Origin: Skeletonema tropicum
Taxonomy: Eukaryota; Bacillariophyta; Thalassiosirophyceae; Thalassiosirales; Thalassiosiraceae
Reading direction: 5' to 3'
Length of the DNA stretch: 64,000 nucleotides
Assembly (NCBI GenBank): GCA_037178625.1
Contig: CM074145.1
Coordinates: 1,798,001-1,862,000 of the forward strand
The notes below the pieces were generated by a model, which saw only the letters and a list, made by a program, of their open reading frames with translations, was not told where the DNA came from and did no database searches. Shown piece after piece: positions 31,035 through 43,306 of the stretch (the first letter of the stretch is position 1; each line of letters opens with the position of its first letter). The translations under genes and the position numbers were made by a program.

Positions 31035-32195
31035 GTCTTTTCTGTTTGGCAAAGGATGGAGGAAAGGTTGACAAGAGCTCTAGGTGAGAGAGAGGTAAAG
31101 GCAAGTTGATTCTCTGGGGAGGAATCTAAATGTAATGATGATACGATTGAAATCACTCACAAAGAATCTTCTTTCTGACTCATCAAGCTCACGAACTGAG
31201 TTAGGAAATCCGAATAGAATTGAAGTTGGTAGTCAAAGCCTTGGATTTGATTGGAACTGATTGTGCACAAGAATTACTTACTTATTAAGAATTCCTTTCA
31301 TTCAAAATTTGAATTCTCACAGCAAAGCAGGCAATCACTTCTCATCACAACTCGGAGGCTATACAAATTTCACAAAATAGCAAAAGCATCGAGGAGAGGA
31401 GAGGAGAACATGATTGACATCAAGCCAGGAAGGAATTTCACAGACGCAGACCTGAATGAACATATTATGTATTGGTACATTATATTGGAAAGTGTTTCAT
31501 TCTCAACCTTCTCAAATAAATAATACATCATGATAACGACGAGGGCCGCTCTGCGCGTAACAGACTTGGCTGAGAGAATTTCAATCCCTTGACTTTTCCT
31601 GTCAAACTTTGATTAGATGTTCTAGTTCTTGTTTGACCTTGCTCGCTTCAACTTAGACTGCCCCGTCTGCCTCTGACATAATAATAATACTGTACCTGTA
31701 CGAAACCTACACACTTACGAGGTCCTATGGAGCAAGGTGGAATGGCTGTAGCTGCAGTCAGAGTATTTCGTGACACCTTCAAGGCACCAGAAAAACAGTC
31801 CGGACAATAGATAATCCGGACACTTTCTAAGGTAAAGACGGGATACATGCTTCACTCCCTGTAGTACCGTACGATACATCATATCATGGGTACCTGTCAG
31901 CGGGCGCCTGCTGATGTCCGCTGAGCGAGAGATGAGTGAGAACCGAACCCTGAGCCATCTCAAGAGAGGGCCATAAACTGGGGTAAATAAAAGTCCAACA
32001 AGAGCAAACTGCTCTGTTCTGCATGCCACACAACGAAGTGTGGACTTTCATAACTATTCGTGATTAGGAGTTCTCGATCAACTCTTCGATAGAAGAGTGA
32101 TCACGATGAATACATGGCAGCTTCCCATAAAAAGTTAGCAAAACACACCCAATACTAACATAAAACGAATTCAGCACCTACGCAAGTTGAACAAG
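31035..32195. other. Intergenic region, no supported gene
   Basis: Frames up to ~105 codons on the minus strand (31715-32029) show no domain and no conserved context. The region probably includes the promoters of the two divergent flanking genes. Confidence 0.5.
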
Positions 32196-33272
32196 ATGGA
32201 AAACAATACCTACTTCTTCGTTGAACACGATATCACTGACAAGCAAGGATGGGACGGATGGATGTCTAGTTGGTTTGATATTTACGGTAAGTCGATGATG
32301 ATACTATGAGAACTGTCGATGATCTGTGACTGCTTTTCCCACCAGCTCACGCTTTGATACCCTAACGCTTCATATCCAGGCGCTGATGACATGACGGTGG
32401 ACAAGGCACGTGCATACCCAGAGTGGGAAGGAAAAGAATGTGTCCTAACCATTCCAACTAGTGATGGCAAGATGACCATCTGCCTCTGGAAGATGCCCAG
32501 CGGCACTTCCAAAGATGAGTTCCAAGCGTTTATTGACAGGTTCGTCTGTGGATATGCCAACAACAAGGTCTTCCAGGTAGAGGAAGCTCTTGGAACCCAA
32601 AAACTTGATGTACGTGGATACTTCGGTGACTTTATCAATGCCGCCCAAGGACGTCAGTCTCCAGGCTACCTCGATGCTCCCACGCTTTGGATGATCCACC
32701 ATCACATTATTGACCATCAGGGTTATTTGGCCTGGAAAGCCAGTATTGCCGATAAGATCAACAAGACTTGTACCACTCCCAGCGATTGCCAAACTATCTT
32801 TCCTGCGGGACGTAAATGTTGCCTCACGCTATTTTTCACCGGTAACGACATGGTGTGCTTCGATTCTACACCTGAGGGACTTACTCCTGAAGTTGTCCGC
32901 AAGGTGAGTCAAATAGTCTTATTAGTAGACACTTGCTTTTGTGGAAGCTCTATCTCACTTTCCCCCTCACTTATTTTCACCTCATAGGAGGATGACGAAT
33001 TTACTCAAGGAGTGGCCAGAAATTTTGTCTACAAGTTGGATACTGCAAACGGTCTCAATGCATTCAACCTTTCCGAGGATAGTTGGTCCCAAGAGTAAGT
33101 AGTAATCAATATCATGCACCATAACAAGCTCCTCTCGTTCACCCCACTCATGACTTCTTGACGGTTTCTCCACAGTGCCTTGACTTGGGCGGATACGAAC
33201 GTGAAGACGGTTCCAGTTGATTCGATGACTACTACCATGACTGCTCCTGTCGCTATTGAACCAAGTCAGTAG
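32196..33272 (+). CDS. Hypothetical soluble protein, four exons
   Basis: Exons 32196-32286, 32380-32903, 32988-33094 and 33176-33272 are joined by three GT-AG introns of 93, 84 and 81 bp, all keeping phase and yielding 272 residues. The protein begins MENNTYFFVEHDI, has no signal peptide or membrane helix, and is rich in Trp and Asp in the first 40 residues. A beta-alpha pattern at residues ~55-95 (VLTIPTSDGKMTICLWKMP, then an amphipathic helix) hints at a small ferredoxin-like fold, but I do not recognise a family. The four clean splice junctions are the main evidence that it is real. Function unknown. Confidence 0.75.
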
Positions 33273-34290
33273 AGTTGAACTCTCGGGAATAGGAGAGAGG
33301 TTGCACACAGCAAAGTATATGCGACGACACTTTTGCTTGATTGAATTGAATTGTCTTGTTTAATCTCGCTGCTAGTTAGAGGTAGAGAATAAATACGATA
33401 ACAACGCGCAGCAGCTACAAATAGATACACTTTCCACATGGGAACTCCTTTGCATTATATTGGCACAGAATATCTTCTGTCTCTTCTCCATAGATGCTGC
33501 GATGATATGATTCCACTTCTTGTACACATATTAGATTAAGAAGCAGTATTTCGCAACTTGAAGCGCTCTAACAGTGCAAAAACTCTCTTGTGATGCTTCA
33601 CTCGGGAAGTTGGTCAGATCGGAGAAAGTCAATCTCGAGAGAGTAACGCACCGTATCCGAGGAGTGTAACAGCTTGAGATGGTCCGCTGAGTGAAAGTGG
33701 AATGATGATCATCGTTGTCGCTTGGTGGTTGATGTCGAGACGAGCAAAGAGCAAATGCTCCTGCAAAATATAATATTGATTCCTACGTTGATCACCTGTC
33801 ACAACAGACAGAATTTTCCTCCCTGAAAGAAAGAGAGCTAAAAGTAGAGCACAAGCACAATGCACGGCCGGCAAGCTGGTTCACGCTGTCCTCACTTCTT
33901 GTTGTCTTGATCAATTTCAATGAGAGGCAGGGATATTATTATTTAATCAAAGGCAGGATTGTTACTAATAATTTGAGGTGAGTAGAGGAGGAGAGCTTCT
34001 TAGCGTCCACGCATCACTTTTTTTGCGTCGATTGTCGATTGCCGCCGTCGATGCAGCAGTGTAGCGTATGAAATCTTTCGTTGGGTCAATAAGGTCGATC
34101 AAATTGTAGAGATGAGGGAGACTCCAACTTCATCATGCCTTTTTCTTCGTCATTCTCTTTTAGCATGCCCCTCGTGATTTGAATGTAGTATCATACTATT
34201 TGTTCTCACCACGACTGTCTGCCGTTATTTACTCAACTCTTCTTCTAATCAGAATTTCTACCGCTATCTATAGCTGTCGACAAACAAAAG
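33273..34290. other. Intergenic region, no gene seen
   Basis: Short frames only, without features. The sequence becomes A/T-rich towards 34290. Confidence 0.5.
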
Positions 34291-34627
34291 ATGTCAAACA
34301 CTGACAAAAAAGGAAGTATCGAATGCCATGATTCACGAGTGCGGGATGTCAAACTGGAGGCTATCACGTCCAATGAGGACAATGCTCTGAAATTCTTGAG
34401 CTTGAGAAGTTGAAAGTTGAGGGAGGCGGAGGAGAAGTTGAGGGAGACTCCTAAGAGATTGAATCAGCAGAAAAAAGAGCTGAAAAAGGTGCTTGGCAAA
34501 ATCTAAATACGCTGCCAAGAAGAAATTATCAGAGGATCGTCTAAATAGGAAGATGGAAGAGACAAACAAGACTAGATCCAGGATGTCTGAGGATGCCGCG
34601 GCCACACTTGACAAACTTTTTTCATAA
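34291..34627 (+). pseudogene. Broken coiled-coil gene remnant
   Basis: Successive coding-like pieces in different phases follow each other. MSNTDKKG... starts at 34291. Next comes a Lys/Glu/Leu heptad-rich piece, KLREAEEKLRETPKRL (about 34412-34460). A further charged piece, KKKLSEDRLNRKMEETNK, ends at a stop near 34627. At least two phase changes are needed to join them. This could be a decayed gene or a sequence with errors. Function unknown; a coiled coil is the only visible feature. Confidence 0.45.
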
Positions 34628-35555
34628 TCATATCATAAAACTCATATCATATTCACTGCCTTCCAATGCTTTTGTCTTTTTTCCTAACACTGAAATTGCT
34701 AGAATCAGAACGGATGGAGCACTTGCTGGTGCTCCATTCCATGATTTTTACTCAATTGAAGTACGAAAAGACAAGAGACACGCAGAAGAATCCAGACTTT
34801 GCCCGCAATTCATCAAATTAAGGGCAAAGGAATAGACGCAAAAGATTCCTGTTCCGATGACTGCGATTTCCTCATCAGTGGGAAAGGTCAAATCTTGTCC
34901 TATGCTGTCGCCGTTTGGATACGCCAGCTCTTTTATCGCCTATCGCCTCTGACACACTCTGTAGCCTGGATGACGCACTTGCACCTTGCCCGCAAATACC
35001 GTCAGCACAAGTTCTATGTATCCCCACTTCCTCGCCAGCTTTTCTCCGATCGCAAACTGCAAGCATGACACGCTCTGACGCACTTGACATGAGCTTTAAG
35101 ACAATAACATCTTCTTCAACATCAACTTCCTCTTGGCAAGTTTTGCACTATTTGCGCACTATCACTTTCACGATCAGCAGTCAAAAACAGCTGCCGCTGC
35201 GCGCTGCGAGATCAAACTAGGAGTACTTACATACTTGGTAAGTATTCGTGTTCAGTGCGTGTTCAGTGCTCGGAGAAAGAACATCTGACACTGCTTTTCT
35301 GATAGCTTGTGAAATAAGTATTGTAAAATTACTTCCTCGCCAGCTGTTGTTCTCTGATTGCCACCATTGCACGATTAGATTTGCAGCAGGCAACAACAAA
35401 AAAATTGTTGTAAAGTATTATGCATTTTATTTCTAATCGTGAAACCACCGAGACCTCAATTGTGTCATTCAATGAACACAGTTTCACCGATCAGCAGTCA
35501 AAAACACAGTTTCATTATCAACACAAGTAAAATAATCTATCAAAACACTATCATC
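34628..35555. other. Intergenic region, no supported gene
   Basis: Overlapping frames of 60-100 codons on both strands have no recognisable content. The phrase GATCAGCAGTCAAAAACA occurs at 35173 and again at 35490, about 315 bp apart. Confidence 0.45.
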
Positions 35556-36125
35556 ATGAGTTCCAGTACCAGTAATCCTACTGTCACCCTAGCCAACCAA
35601 AACGCTCGAGCTCTAGATCAGATCGAGAGTAATCTCAAGGTATTCGAAGAAGACAGCAACCACACCGCTCAAGCTCTTGTTCAGATCGAGAGTATTCTCA
35701 AGGTTTTTGGTTTTGGAGAAGACAGCAAGTATGCCAGCATTCTGTCGTCGTCATCTGAAGAAGATTCCTTGGCAAAGTATGATGTCAATGATAGTTTGAC
35801 TCTCAAGCACTACGACAATTTGAAATTGGTTCGTGATGAGGTCTCTGATGGAAACCACTTGGATAGGGACATCTCTCAACAAGACGAAAAGGGCTTTGTC
35901 TCATCTCATTCGTCCACGGCCACGGTCTCGAAGCGAAGTGGAGTGCGCAGAGGACAACGTGATAGTGCTGAGGCTGAGGTCTCCACTTCAGTCACTCTCA
36001 ATGCAATGGAAACGAAACACGACGGTGCTTCTCGAGAACAAGGCAATTCCGACTTTAACTTCATTGAGATTGGCAGCTCTGGTGGGTCTAGCTTGAACAT
36101 TGCATTGGCCAATCCCGCTGCTTAA
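35556..36125 (+). CDS. Hypothetical hydrophilic protein with an internal repeat
   Basis: The ATG at 35556 follows TCATC and gives 189 residues in one exon; the frame is open further upstream but without an ATG that improves the product. The N-terminal 60 residues contain a doubled unit, A-x-A-L-x-Q-I-E-S-x-L-K-V-F. The remainder is Ser/Asp/Glu-rich with a basic patch (KRSGVRRGQR). It has no signal peptide or membrane helix. It is probably an intrinsically disordered protein with a short amphipathic repeat. I do not recognise it. Confidence 0.5.
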   Translation: MSSSTSNPTVTLANQNARALDQIESNLKVFEEDSNHTAQALVQIESILKVFGFGEDSKYASILSSSSEEDSLAKYDVNDSLTLKHYDNLKLVRDEVSDGNHLDRDISQQDEKGFVSSHSSTATVSKRSGVRRGQRDSAEAEVSTSVTLNAMETKHDGASREQGNSDFNFIEIGSSGGSSLNIALANPAA

Positions 36126-38055
36126 TGCATGTTTGTCATGATTTTGGCTTTTGCCCGGTGTGAAGTGGTTCGCTTCTGTCTCTACATCAATCTCCGCATG
36201 CAAAGTATAGAGAATAGATAGAGATAGAGCAGATTAACCCTCAAGTGTCAATCCTTTTGCAGTATCCAAATTCAATACGTCTGAAATGTACGTCCTACTC
36301 TGTAGTACTCTTGCTGTAGGTAGATTTGCTATCCCTTGCACAAGAGAGACACGCCGCTCAAGGCACGGCATCCATGGTCAGCGTTGCCGCCGCTGAAATA
36401 CTTAGACCAAGTTTCGTCTCTAAAGTTTTTGTGAGCTTAGACGGGACTCACAAGTCACAATGATAAGTCAACTCATACTTACTTGAGTCATGCTCGCTCA
36501 TCAATATGTAGTAGAGGTAGGTAGACAACATTTTTTTGATGTCTTTCTAGAGACGTACCTACTTATCCCCTTCATCTTAATCCCAGCAAATGATACATTC
36601 AGCCGGAAATTCAACTCAAGTTGCACGCCTGTGGTGTACTGAGATCCCACGTTGCTCTTGTGTAGAGGAGTTGAATTTGTGCGAAAAGGTTTTTGAATTT
36701 CACCCACATTTTTTAGCTTTTCGTGCATGTGCCGAGTTGCATTTTGGGTTGAATTTTTTGAGTTGAATATTCAACTCGAAGGTACTATTTCCTACGCAGA
36801 TTGAATACGCTAGAAGATCCTGCATGCCGCCGTTCTCACGTGCCTCTCTAGTACATAAGTGAGACGAATGAGCAAGTACTGCCAAGAACAACAATAATAA
36901 TCTAATGCATTAACTATTTCTACTCTTCCTACAACTGCTTGCACTCTCTGGTTCAGGATTGAGGCTTTCATGGCCAACTAATTCCTCATCTGCTTGCACC
37001 TTCTTTTGTAAACTTGTGCATCAGAAATGCTTGCAATATACATTCATATTACACTACACAACCTTCTCTGCTGACACAGAGCCTCAAGCCGGCTCAAATA
37101 GAGCTTTCTCTATGTGTCATTGCCGATGTTTTTCATAGTACATGCTGATTGTTGTGTGTGGACAGATTTTGGACGGAGATGTGCCCTCTTTCATTAGCGA
37201 CGAAGCAACTTGCATACGCGAACGACGCAGCCACGAACGACCACAAAAAACCATCCTGTGACGGAGCAGATCAGTATGAACGATTATATGAGTAAATATA
37301 CTGCGAGAAGAGACGGTAGCTTTACCCAACGTATCTTATATGGTTGATGTCGAGCGACGTCAAAAAGCATCATCACGTGTTGAGTGTTTATTCGAGATCG
37401 ACAGCGCTTGAAAAGGTACCATATTGGCGGCAACATCACACATGTTCTCCGTGTATTTTGGTTCGGTTGCATGCCAATCGTCTATGGTGTAGCAGCAGTC
37501 GACGTGAGAGTTGTGGTGCCAGCACACAAAAAGTGATGTCTGTGCATTATTTGCGTAAATACGGTGGTTACACGAGAGTGCTGTCTTCAGAATTTGATCC
37601 GTGGGAGAGTCTTGAGAGAGGAGATAATCTTTTATCATTCGTCCAGCACTTCCCACTTGTTTGTTGCCTCTCGTCGGCGCAGAAGTGTCATCATCATCTT
37701 GCTTGTGTGTTCGGTGATGGTGATTTCACGATGAAAGGGCTTAGAGTATTTCACTACACGATAAGTTGAATTATGAGTTACACTTTTGGTCAAAATTTCC
37801 ACATTCATTACCGGCGCATCACTCTCTGTGCTTGTACGATTGCGTCCTTGTTTGGCAAACTAATCCTACAACCCCCGGCAAATCATTAATCCCCTGACTG
37901 GAGGCAACGCTTACGCCTTGCTAAACACGCAACTCAGATCCATTTATTGAAGAAGCATACAGTACATACCGTGATTGCTCCATTGCCAACCTTACCTGGT
38001 TACAATATCACAATCTTGACTATATCGAGATAGATGAAAGGTGATATTATGATTT
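36126..38055. other. Intergenic region with a cluster of GAGTTGAAT motifs
   Basis: The only structure seen is at 36609-36777. ATTCAACTC occurs at 36609-36617, GAGTTGAAT at 36668-36676, and a near-copy GGGTTGAAT at 36747-36755. A perfect 18-bp palindrome, GAGTTGAATATTCAACTC, lies at 36760-36777. Frames at 37344-37769 and elsewhere are not supported by any domain. Confidence 0.5.
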
Positions 38056-38301
38056 ATGTGGGAACCACGCAGCAGAATTGGGGTCTACTGTGGTCATAGT
38101 CCATTACATGCAGGTAACGTGGCACTTATCTTCAATCCACGCACGGGTCGAGTATCTCCCCAGTTTCATTGCGTCTTTGATGATGATTTTACGACTGTTC
38201 CTTATGTGGAGAAAGGAGAGATTCCTCCGAATTGGGAAGACCTTTGCCGTAATTCTTATGAGTCTGCTGAAGATGATGCGGTGGCTGATAGAAGACGATA
38301 A
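38056..38301 (+). pseudogene. Ty1/copia-type polyprotein fragment
   Basis: The 81-residue fragment has the pattern W-x-P-R-S-R-I-G-V-Y-x-G-H-S-P-x-H-A then NPRTGRVSPQFHCVFDDDFTTV. That pattern is characteristic of the region after the copia integrase catalytic core, common in diatom copia elements. The sequence before it has no integrase core and the frame stops soon after, so this is an isolated relic. No LTR was found nearby. Confidence 0.8.
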
Positions 38302-39947
38302 CAGCTATCAACAATAGGCTGTTAGTTAAGGCGACATAACCTTCGGATATCTACACGCGTGCTACTAGAGGACGCAACATGGATGGAGAGGACAAAGAAG
38401 GAGAAGAAGACAAGTGAGCTAGCTTACAGGCTACACTACGAGACCATGACCATGACAGACCAGATCCTGGTAATTGGCTCCCTCGACAAACCTTCTTCAA
38501 GCACAAAATATGCAGTAAAGGCTAGTAGTTCTACAATTTTTCGGATTATGAGGGAGGGAGGTAAGCAAACTGAAAAATCAAGTCGAAGCGCCCAAATACA
38601 AATAGAAATAGGATATGTTTATGTTGTACAATAAATATTATACGAGGTACAATTACAATAAATATTAATTGTACGGATAAAGTCATCGTCGAAGCAAGTA
38701 GAAGTAGTTTTGGCCTCTTCGCCTCCTAACCACTCTTTGGAGTCGAGCTCGATCGAAGCTTGATATTATGTATGTCGTACACACATGGGTACCAGTCTAA
38801 AACTAGTGTGTCCCGTCATTTTCATCTCATCTTTGCGTTCTTCGATCTCGGTCAATAAACGTCCGATGAAGCCGTGCATTGAAGCTGGCTGCAGCTGAGA
38901 TGATACTCTATCGATTACGCATGTTGGTTTTGTCGCCGGGGTCAGTGTGGACGACTATATTGTGGCCGCGCCGAGACCATTTTGGTTGATTTCGGTTGAT
39001 GATGGAGCTGAAAAAGTCTGTCCCGTTACGGATGAAGCTAGTAGACTCGCTAGCTTTAAGCGTGGAGTCACGGAAAACGTGACTGCTTTTTGCTCTCTGG
39101 AGTCATCTCATCTTTTTATTTCATTTTAATGACTTCCTCCACACTAATGTTGTCATCTTGGCACCCTTTTCAATGGCAATGCAGGGACTAAAACCACTAA
39201 AATACCGCGTCCATTCCTCTATGGTCATATAGCATTCTTCCGAATCCATTTTTGATGTCATCGGGTTTGCGAACAGCCTCTACTGCACCCAGAAATGATT
39301 TTGTGCCGTCAACTGAGCGTCGGCCATGTCTCCAAAATCAACATGTGGGGCACTTGGTGATTGTCTCATGGTCCCTCCCCCAGTAGGAATAGTTTATTAT
39401 TGAGTTCGAGAGTGGTGATGAACTCATCTTTTGTTAAATATCTGGATGTTCATTCTTTAGAGATGTAAATGTTGGAAATTATTTGGGTGTCCTTTGATTT
39501 TGTTGGAGGGGATTTCTTTCGTTTTAGTGTATGATGGCATCATTTTGCAGACATGATTCCTTCGGTAAAGATGCCATTATTAGTTGTGGGATGCATAAAG
39601 TTACTTTGCTGCTTCGGTCGAATGGTTGGGTGTGCATGGAAGACGTATCATCTTCTGAAAATGAATGCTTCGCTTCCTCTCTAGAAAGGAGAGATGAAAG
39701 ATGACATAGACTATTTAATCAATACAGGACGAAGGGGGGACTGGCAACATCATTGAGAATTGCTACGTATGTTTATATGTTATCTAAGACATACAGTCTT
39801 TCGAGATTATGATTATGGAATCAGTGAGGGGGGGGGAGGAACCGGATAGAGTGGAGCTTTACGAGAGCAGACGCAATTAGATATGAGAAGATCAAGTTTG
39901 GTGTTTAACTAATTAGTGCCTCGTTTGTGAGCTACTAAGAAGACAAC
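38302..39947. other. Intergenic region, no supported gene
   Basis: The start may hold further decayed retroelement sequence, but no second motif was found. The rest is A/T-rich with short frames only, and a G-run near 39829-39838. Confidence 0.45.
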
Positions 39948-40753
39948 TCAAACTTCTTCTCTCTGCCCGATCTCATCGCATTCTTCTTCATCATCATCTC
40001 CACTCTCGTCATCGATATCAGCGTTGTATCGTGTCAAGAAATCATCGATTTGCTCTTCTGTGCACTTAACATGAGGCTTTAGGTGACCCTTCAAATCAAC
40101 TGGTTCGCAGGTAGCAAGACGGTGTTTCATTTGAATCAAATCATCATCTTTCTTGGTTGGGACGGATTTCGTTCCTTCAACCGCCTCGCTTTGATAAACG
40201 CCTTCAAGTTGTCGCAGTTGTAGGCTGATTTTCGGCCTTGCCAGATCGCAATCGCAAGAGCTGTCTGTATTCGTCGTTGACCGCATCGAATGCTACCGCC
40301 TTCTTCCAGAGTCTCTCGTACAATTTATCGACCTTCATCTGCGCAGATCGTTCTACCAGTGCAAGTACCTCACTATCAAGTGCAACAGTGCCACTTGAGA
40401 ACAATCTGCCGGCAGTGAGTCTCCCCTTGATGTGTTCCAATGATCCAGCTGCTTGTTCACTTTCTCGACGACGCTCCGCTCGTGCCTGCTTGAGTGCCAT
40501 ATTTCTTTGAGTTGAAGAAGTCTCTCCGCAATCTCATCAACAATTCGTTTGCGCTGTGCTTCCTGTTCCGGGGAGATTTGAGGAGCAGGTGGAGGATCGA
40601 TGCCGCCGCCGCCGTCACCCCTTGGAAGAGGGGTTGACGCAGTTGATTATTCCGTTGACGCACTCGTGGACGATTTATTTCATCGTCATTATTATCATCA
40701 GCGTCATTTCTCTTTCGTGCGCTGTGGCGACTTACCCTAGATTTGGTGGGCAT
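39948..40753 (-). pseudogene. Frameshifted hypothetical gene with helical, charged product
   Basis: Several coding-like segments follow each other on the minus strand in different phases. MPTKSRVSRHSARKRND starts at 40753. A segment with IVDEIAERLLQLKE lies near 40535-40505. MALKQARAERRRESEQAAG continues to LYERLWKKAVAFDAVNDEYR (40500-40240). A final acidic segment ends EECDEIGQREEV at 39948. The spacing between segments is too small for introns. Each segment alone has strong helical bias. It is either a recent pseudogene or a gene with sequence errors. The product would be a basic/acidic, largely helical protein of unknown function, with a terminal Asp/Glu-rich tail. Confidence 0.5.
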
Positions 40754-41731
40754 TGCTGAAGGAGAGTGGAAGTACGGGAGTGGAAATGCAGTGTAATAAT
40801 GGATGAACAGTGGACACTAAAGCGCCTAACTCATTGACGATTATAATATTTATAATGCTGTAGTGCTGCTCGATGTGCTCATTGTCATCTTCATGAGGGG
40901 AGGAGGAGTGAAATTCTCGTAACGCGGTCGGAAAATGACGGTCGTCGGCGTGACTGAAACTAAAACTAAAAAGATGAGATGAAAACTAAATTCACACATC
41001 AATTCACAGCACATTCGACTTCATCAGCAACACCGCCTCCAATAGCGCCTCGGTCGATGCGATGGTGGCTGCCTATCATCATAACCTTCCATACATTGGC
41101 CTAGCTAACTCCCCCTGGCTTTACTACGTCCAAATCGGCCGACAAGGCGCTCGGAACGGACAGTCCGAAAATTCATCTCATCTCATCTCAACGGGACAGA
41201 CTCGTCCAACGGGACAGATTAGTTTTGGACTGGTATCTCATCCATCTCAAAAGGCAGAAACAAATGGAGACAACGTATCTTTAGGAAGAAAATATGGTAA
41301 ATAGGAGTGATCGTGTTTGAGTTCCGTCACGAGTTTGAGTCGCGGGTTCGTTGTGCAAATTTCAAAATTTTTTCGCCAAAAATGACCAAAGCAAGATGAT
41401 TGCTATGCCCAGTACGACAGGTACGGTCATTGCCTAAGAGATTCCTAAGATTCTCTGAGTAGATGGTTTGGCGATCTGCGAACCAGATAGGATTCTCGAT
41501 AATAAGAAAGAATAGCTGTTGGCGATCATGAGAAGCCAACTTGTAGTGATAACATCTCATAACTTCATTGAACCAACACTTTCAACGAACTCCGTGTTTA
41601 TTACAGTCATTCACCGACAGTGGTAGAACAATGATGATGATGATGTTGTTATCGCAATCGTGTGAGTAGTAAACTAACTCGACAATACACAATAAATCAA
41701 TCAACGACGAAGGCAAAGCAACAATAACAAT
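40754..41731. other. Intergenic region, no gene seen
   Basis: A short CATCT/CATCTCA repeat lies at 41175-41190, and the phrase AACGGGACAGA(T/C) is repeated at 41189 and 41209. The last ~100 bp are A/C-rich, as expected for a 5' UTR before the next gene. Confidence 0.5.
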
Positions 41732-43306
41732 ATGTCCGACGCAGAAGAAGAAATCACCGACCTCGAAGGAGGAGGAGACGAAAACAATGAATTCACAGAA
41801 ACCGAACATGAAAATCTCGGTGATCGCCTGCAAGCCTCCTGCGCTGGAATCTGCATCGGCATTATCCTATTTCTCGCAGCCTTCCCTCTCCTCTACTGGA
41901 ATGAAGATCGGGCCGTTGAACGGTACGAGGCATTAGAAGAGGCAGAAGGCCAGGTGACCACTGTGTTTGATCCGTGGAATATCGATGCGTCAAATGAGGG
42001 CAAATTGGTCCACTTTTCCGTCAACATTACCAACGGCGACACCACAAGCCCCACCGATCCAATCTTTGGTATTTCTTCGCCCAACGCACTAAAGCTCCAC
42101 CGCAAGGCAGAAATGTATCAATGGGTTGAAACGAAAAGTACACGCACCACCAAAACAGCCGGTGGGGGTAAGAAGAAGACCACCACGTACTCTTACAATC
42201 AACAATGGAGGAGTTCTCTAGTGGATTCTACCTCCTTTAAAACAAGTGGATATTCAAATCCATATAGTATGGAATTTACTTCCGAGACATTTACTGCAGA
42301 TTCCATCAAGATTGGTGCGTTTGATTTACCACGGGAATTGATTTATCGGATTAATTGGGATGTGGAATTGGATGTTACGTTGGAGAATATTACCAGTGAT
42401 GAGTTGAGGGATCGTGCGATGAGTTATGATGGGGGATATTATTTTGATAGTTCATTTGAGAGCAACAACAACAACAACGATTTTTATTATGGTGATGTGT
42501 ACAATAATGACACTACCACATCAACAACCTCATCCAATTCATATTATGGAGAAGGAGTCGGCGACGCTCAAATTGGAGATCAAAGAGTATTCTTCCGAGA
42601 AACACCGCCATCCATCATCACCATTGTCGGAGTTCAAAGTGGTGGCACGCTAGGTGCCTTTGTATCCGAAACTGGTGAGGGAGGGGATGTCTTACTCTTC
42701 AAACGGGGCAATTTCACAAGTGTTGCCATGTTTGATGCCGCGGAGCAGGAGAATAAAATTGCCACGTGGCTCATTCGTTTGGCTGGGTTTGGTATCATGA
42801 CTTTGGGATTGTACCTTGTCTTTCGACCCATTGAGGTGTTTGCTGATATTATCCCTTGTGTGGGTAGTATTATTGGATGTGGACTCATCTTTATGGCGGT
42901 ACTTATTAGTTCTGTGTTATCATTGGTTACGATTAGCATTGCGTGGTTGGCTGCTCGTCCAGAGATTGGGGCGATTGTGTTGTGTGTATCTCTTTTGGTT
43001 GTTGGATTGTGTGCACTGGGAGTCAAGAAGTTTGGCAAGGGAAGGAAGGATGATGACGAGGATGAGACCGATGACGATGACTTTGAAGGTGTTGGTGGGA
43101 AAGTGCCGGGAGTTCCTCCTAACCCTGCTGCTGCTGCTTCTGTTCCAACTGTCATGGCGGTGAATGAGCCTCCCACTGTATATGCTTTGCCTGAAGGTCA
43201 AGTTGCTGCTAGTGCGCCGCAACAACAGCCTTATGCTTACGCAGGTAGTGCTCCGCAACAACCGATGGTGACTGTGAGTGCGCAGCCATATGTCCCAAAA
43301 TATTGA
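41732..43306 (+). CDS. TMEM43 (LUMA, DUF1625) family membrane protein
   Basis: One exon of 524 residues. After an acidic N-terminus there is a membrane helix at residues ~37-55 (CAGICIGIILFLAAFPLLYW). A long lumenal domain follows, containing LKLHRKAEMYQWVE, a typical TMEM43 segment. Three or more helices lie in residues ~345-440, beginning KIATWLIRLAGFGIMTLGLYLVFRPIEVFADIIP, again family-typical. An acidic stretch and a Pro/Gln/Ala-rich tail end the protein. In animals TMEM43 sits in the inner nuclear membrane and ER and binds lamins and emerin; in algae the role is unknown. A Asn/Asp/Tyr-rich insert (about residues 240-275) interrupts the lumenal part. The 3' end of this gene was duplicated to about 50.9 kb. 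Confidence 0.88.
   Translation: MSDAEEEITDLEGGGDENNEFTETEHENLGDRLQASCAGICIGIILFLAAFPLLYWNEDRAVERYEALEEAEGQVTTVFDPWNIDASNEGKLVHFSVNITNGDTTSPTDPIFGISSPNALKLHRKAEMYQWVETKSTRTTKTAGGGKKKTTTYSYNQQWRSSLVDSTSFKTSGYSNPYSMEFTSETFTADSIKIGAFDLPRELIYRINWDVELDVTLENITSDELRDRAMSYDGGYYFDSSFESNNNNNDFYYGDVYNNDTTTSTTSSNSYYGEGVGDAQIGDQRVFFRETPPSIITIVGVQSGGTLGAFVSETGEGGDVLLFKRGNFTSVAMFDAAEQENKIATWLIRLAGFGIMTLGLYLVFRPIEVFADIIPCVGSIIGCGLIFMAVLISSVLSLVTISIAWLAARPEIGAIVLCVSLLVVGLCALGVKKFGKGRKDDDEDETDDDDFEGVGGKVPGVPPNPAAAASVPTVMAVNEPPTVYALPEGQVAASAPQQQPYAYAGSAPQQPMVTVSAQPYVPKY

Noticed and set aside
31715..32029. 104-codon minus frame
   Set aside because: No domain, no splice context, atypical composition.
37344..37769. 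141-codon plus frame
   Set aside because: Composition and overlap with an equally long antisense frame suggest chance.
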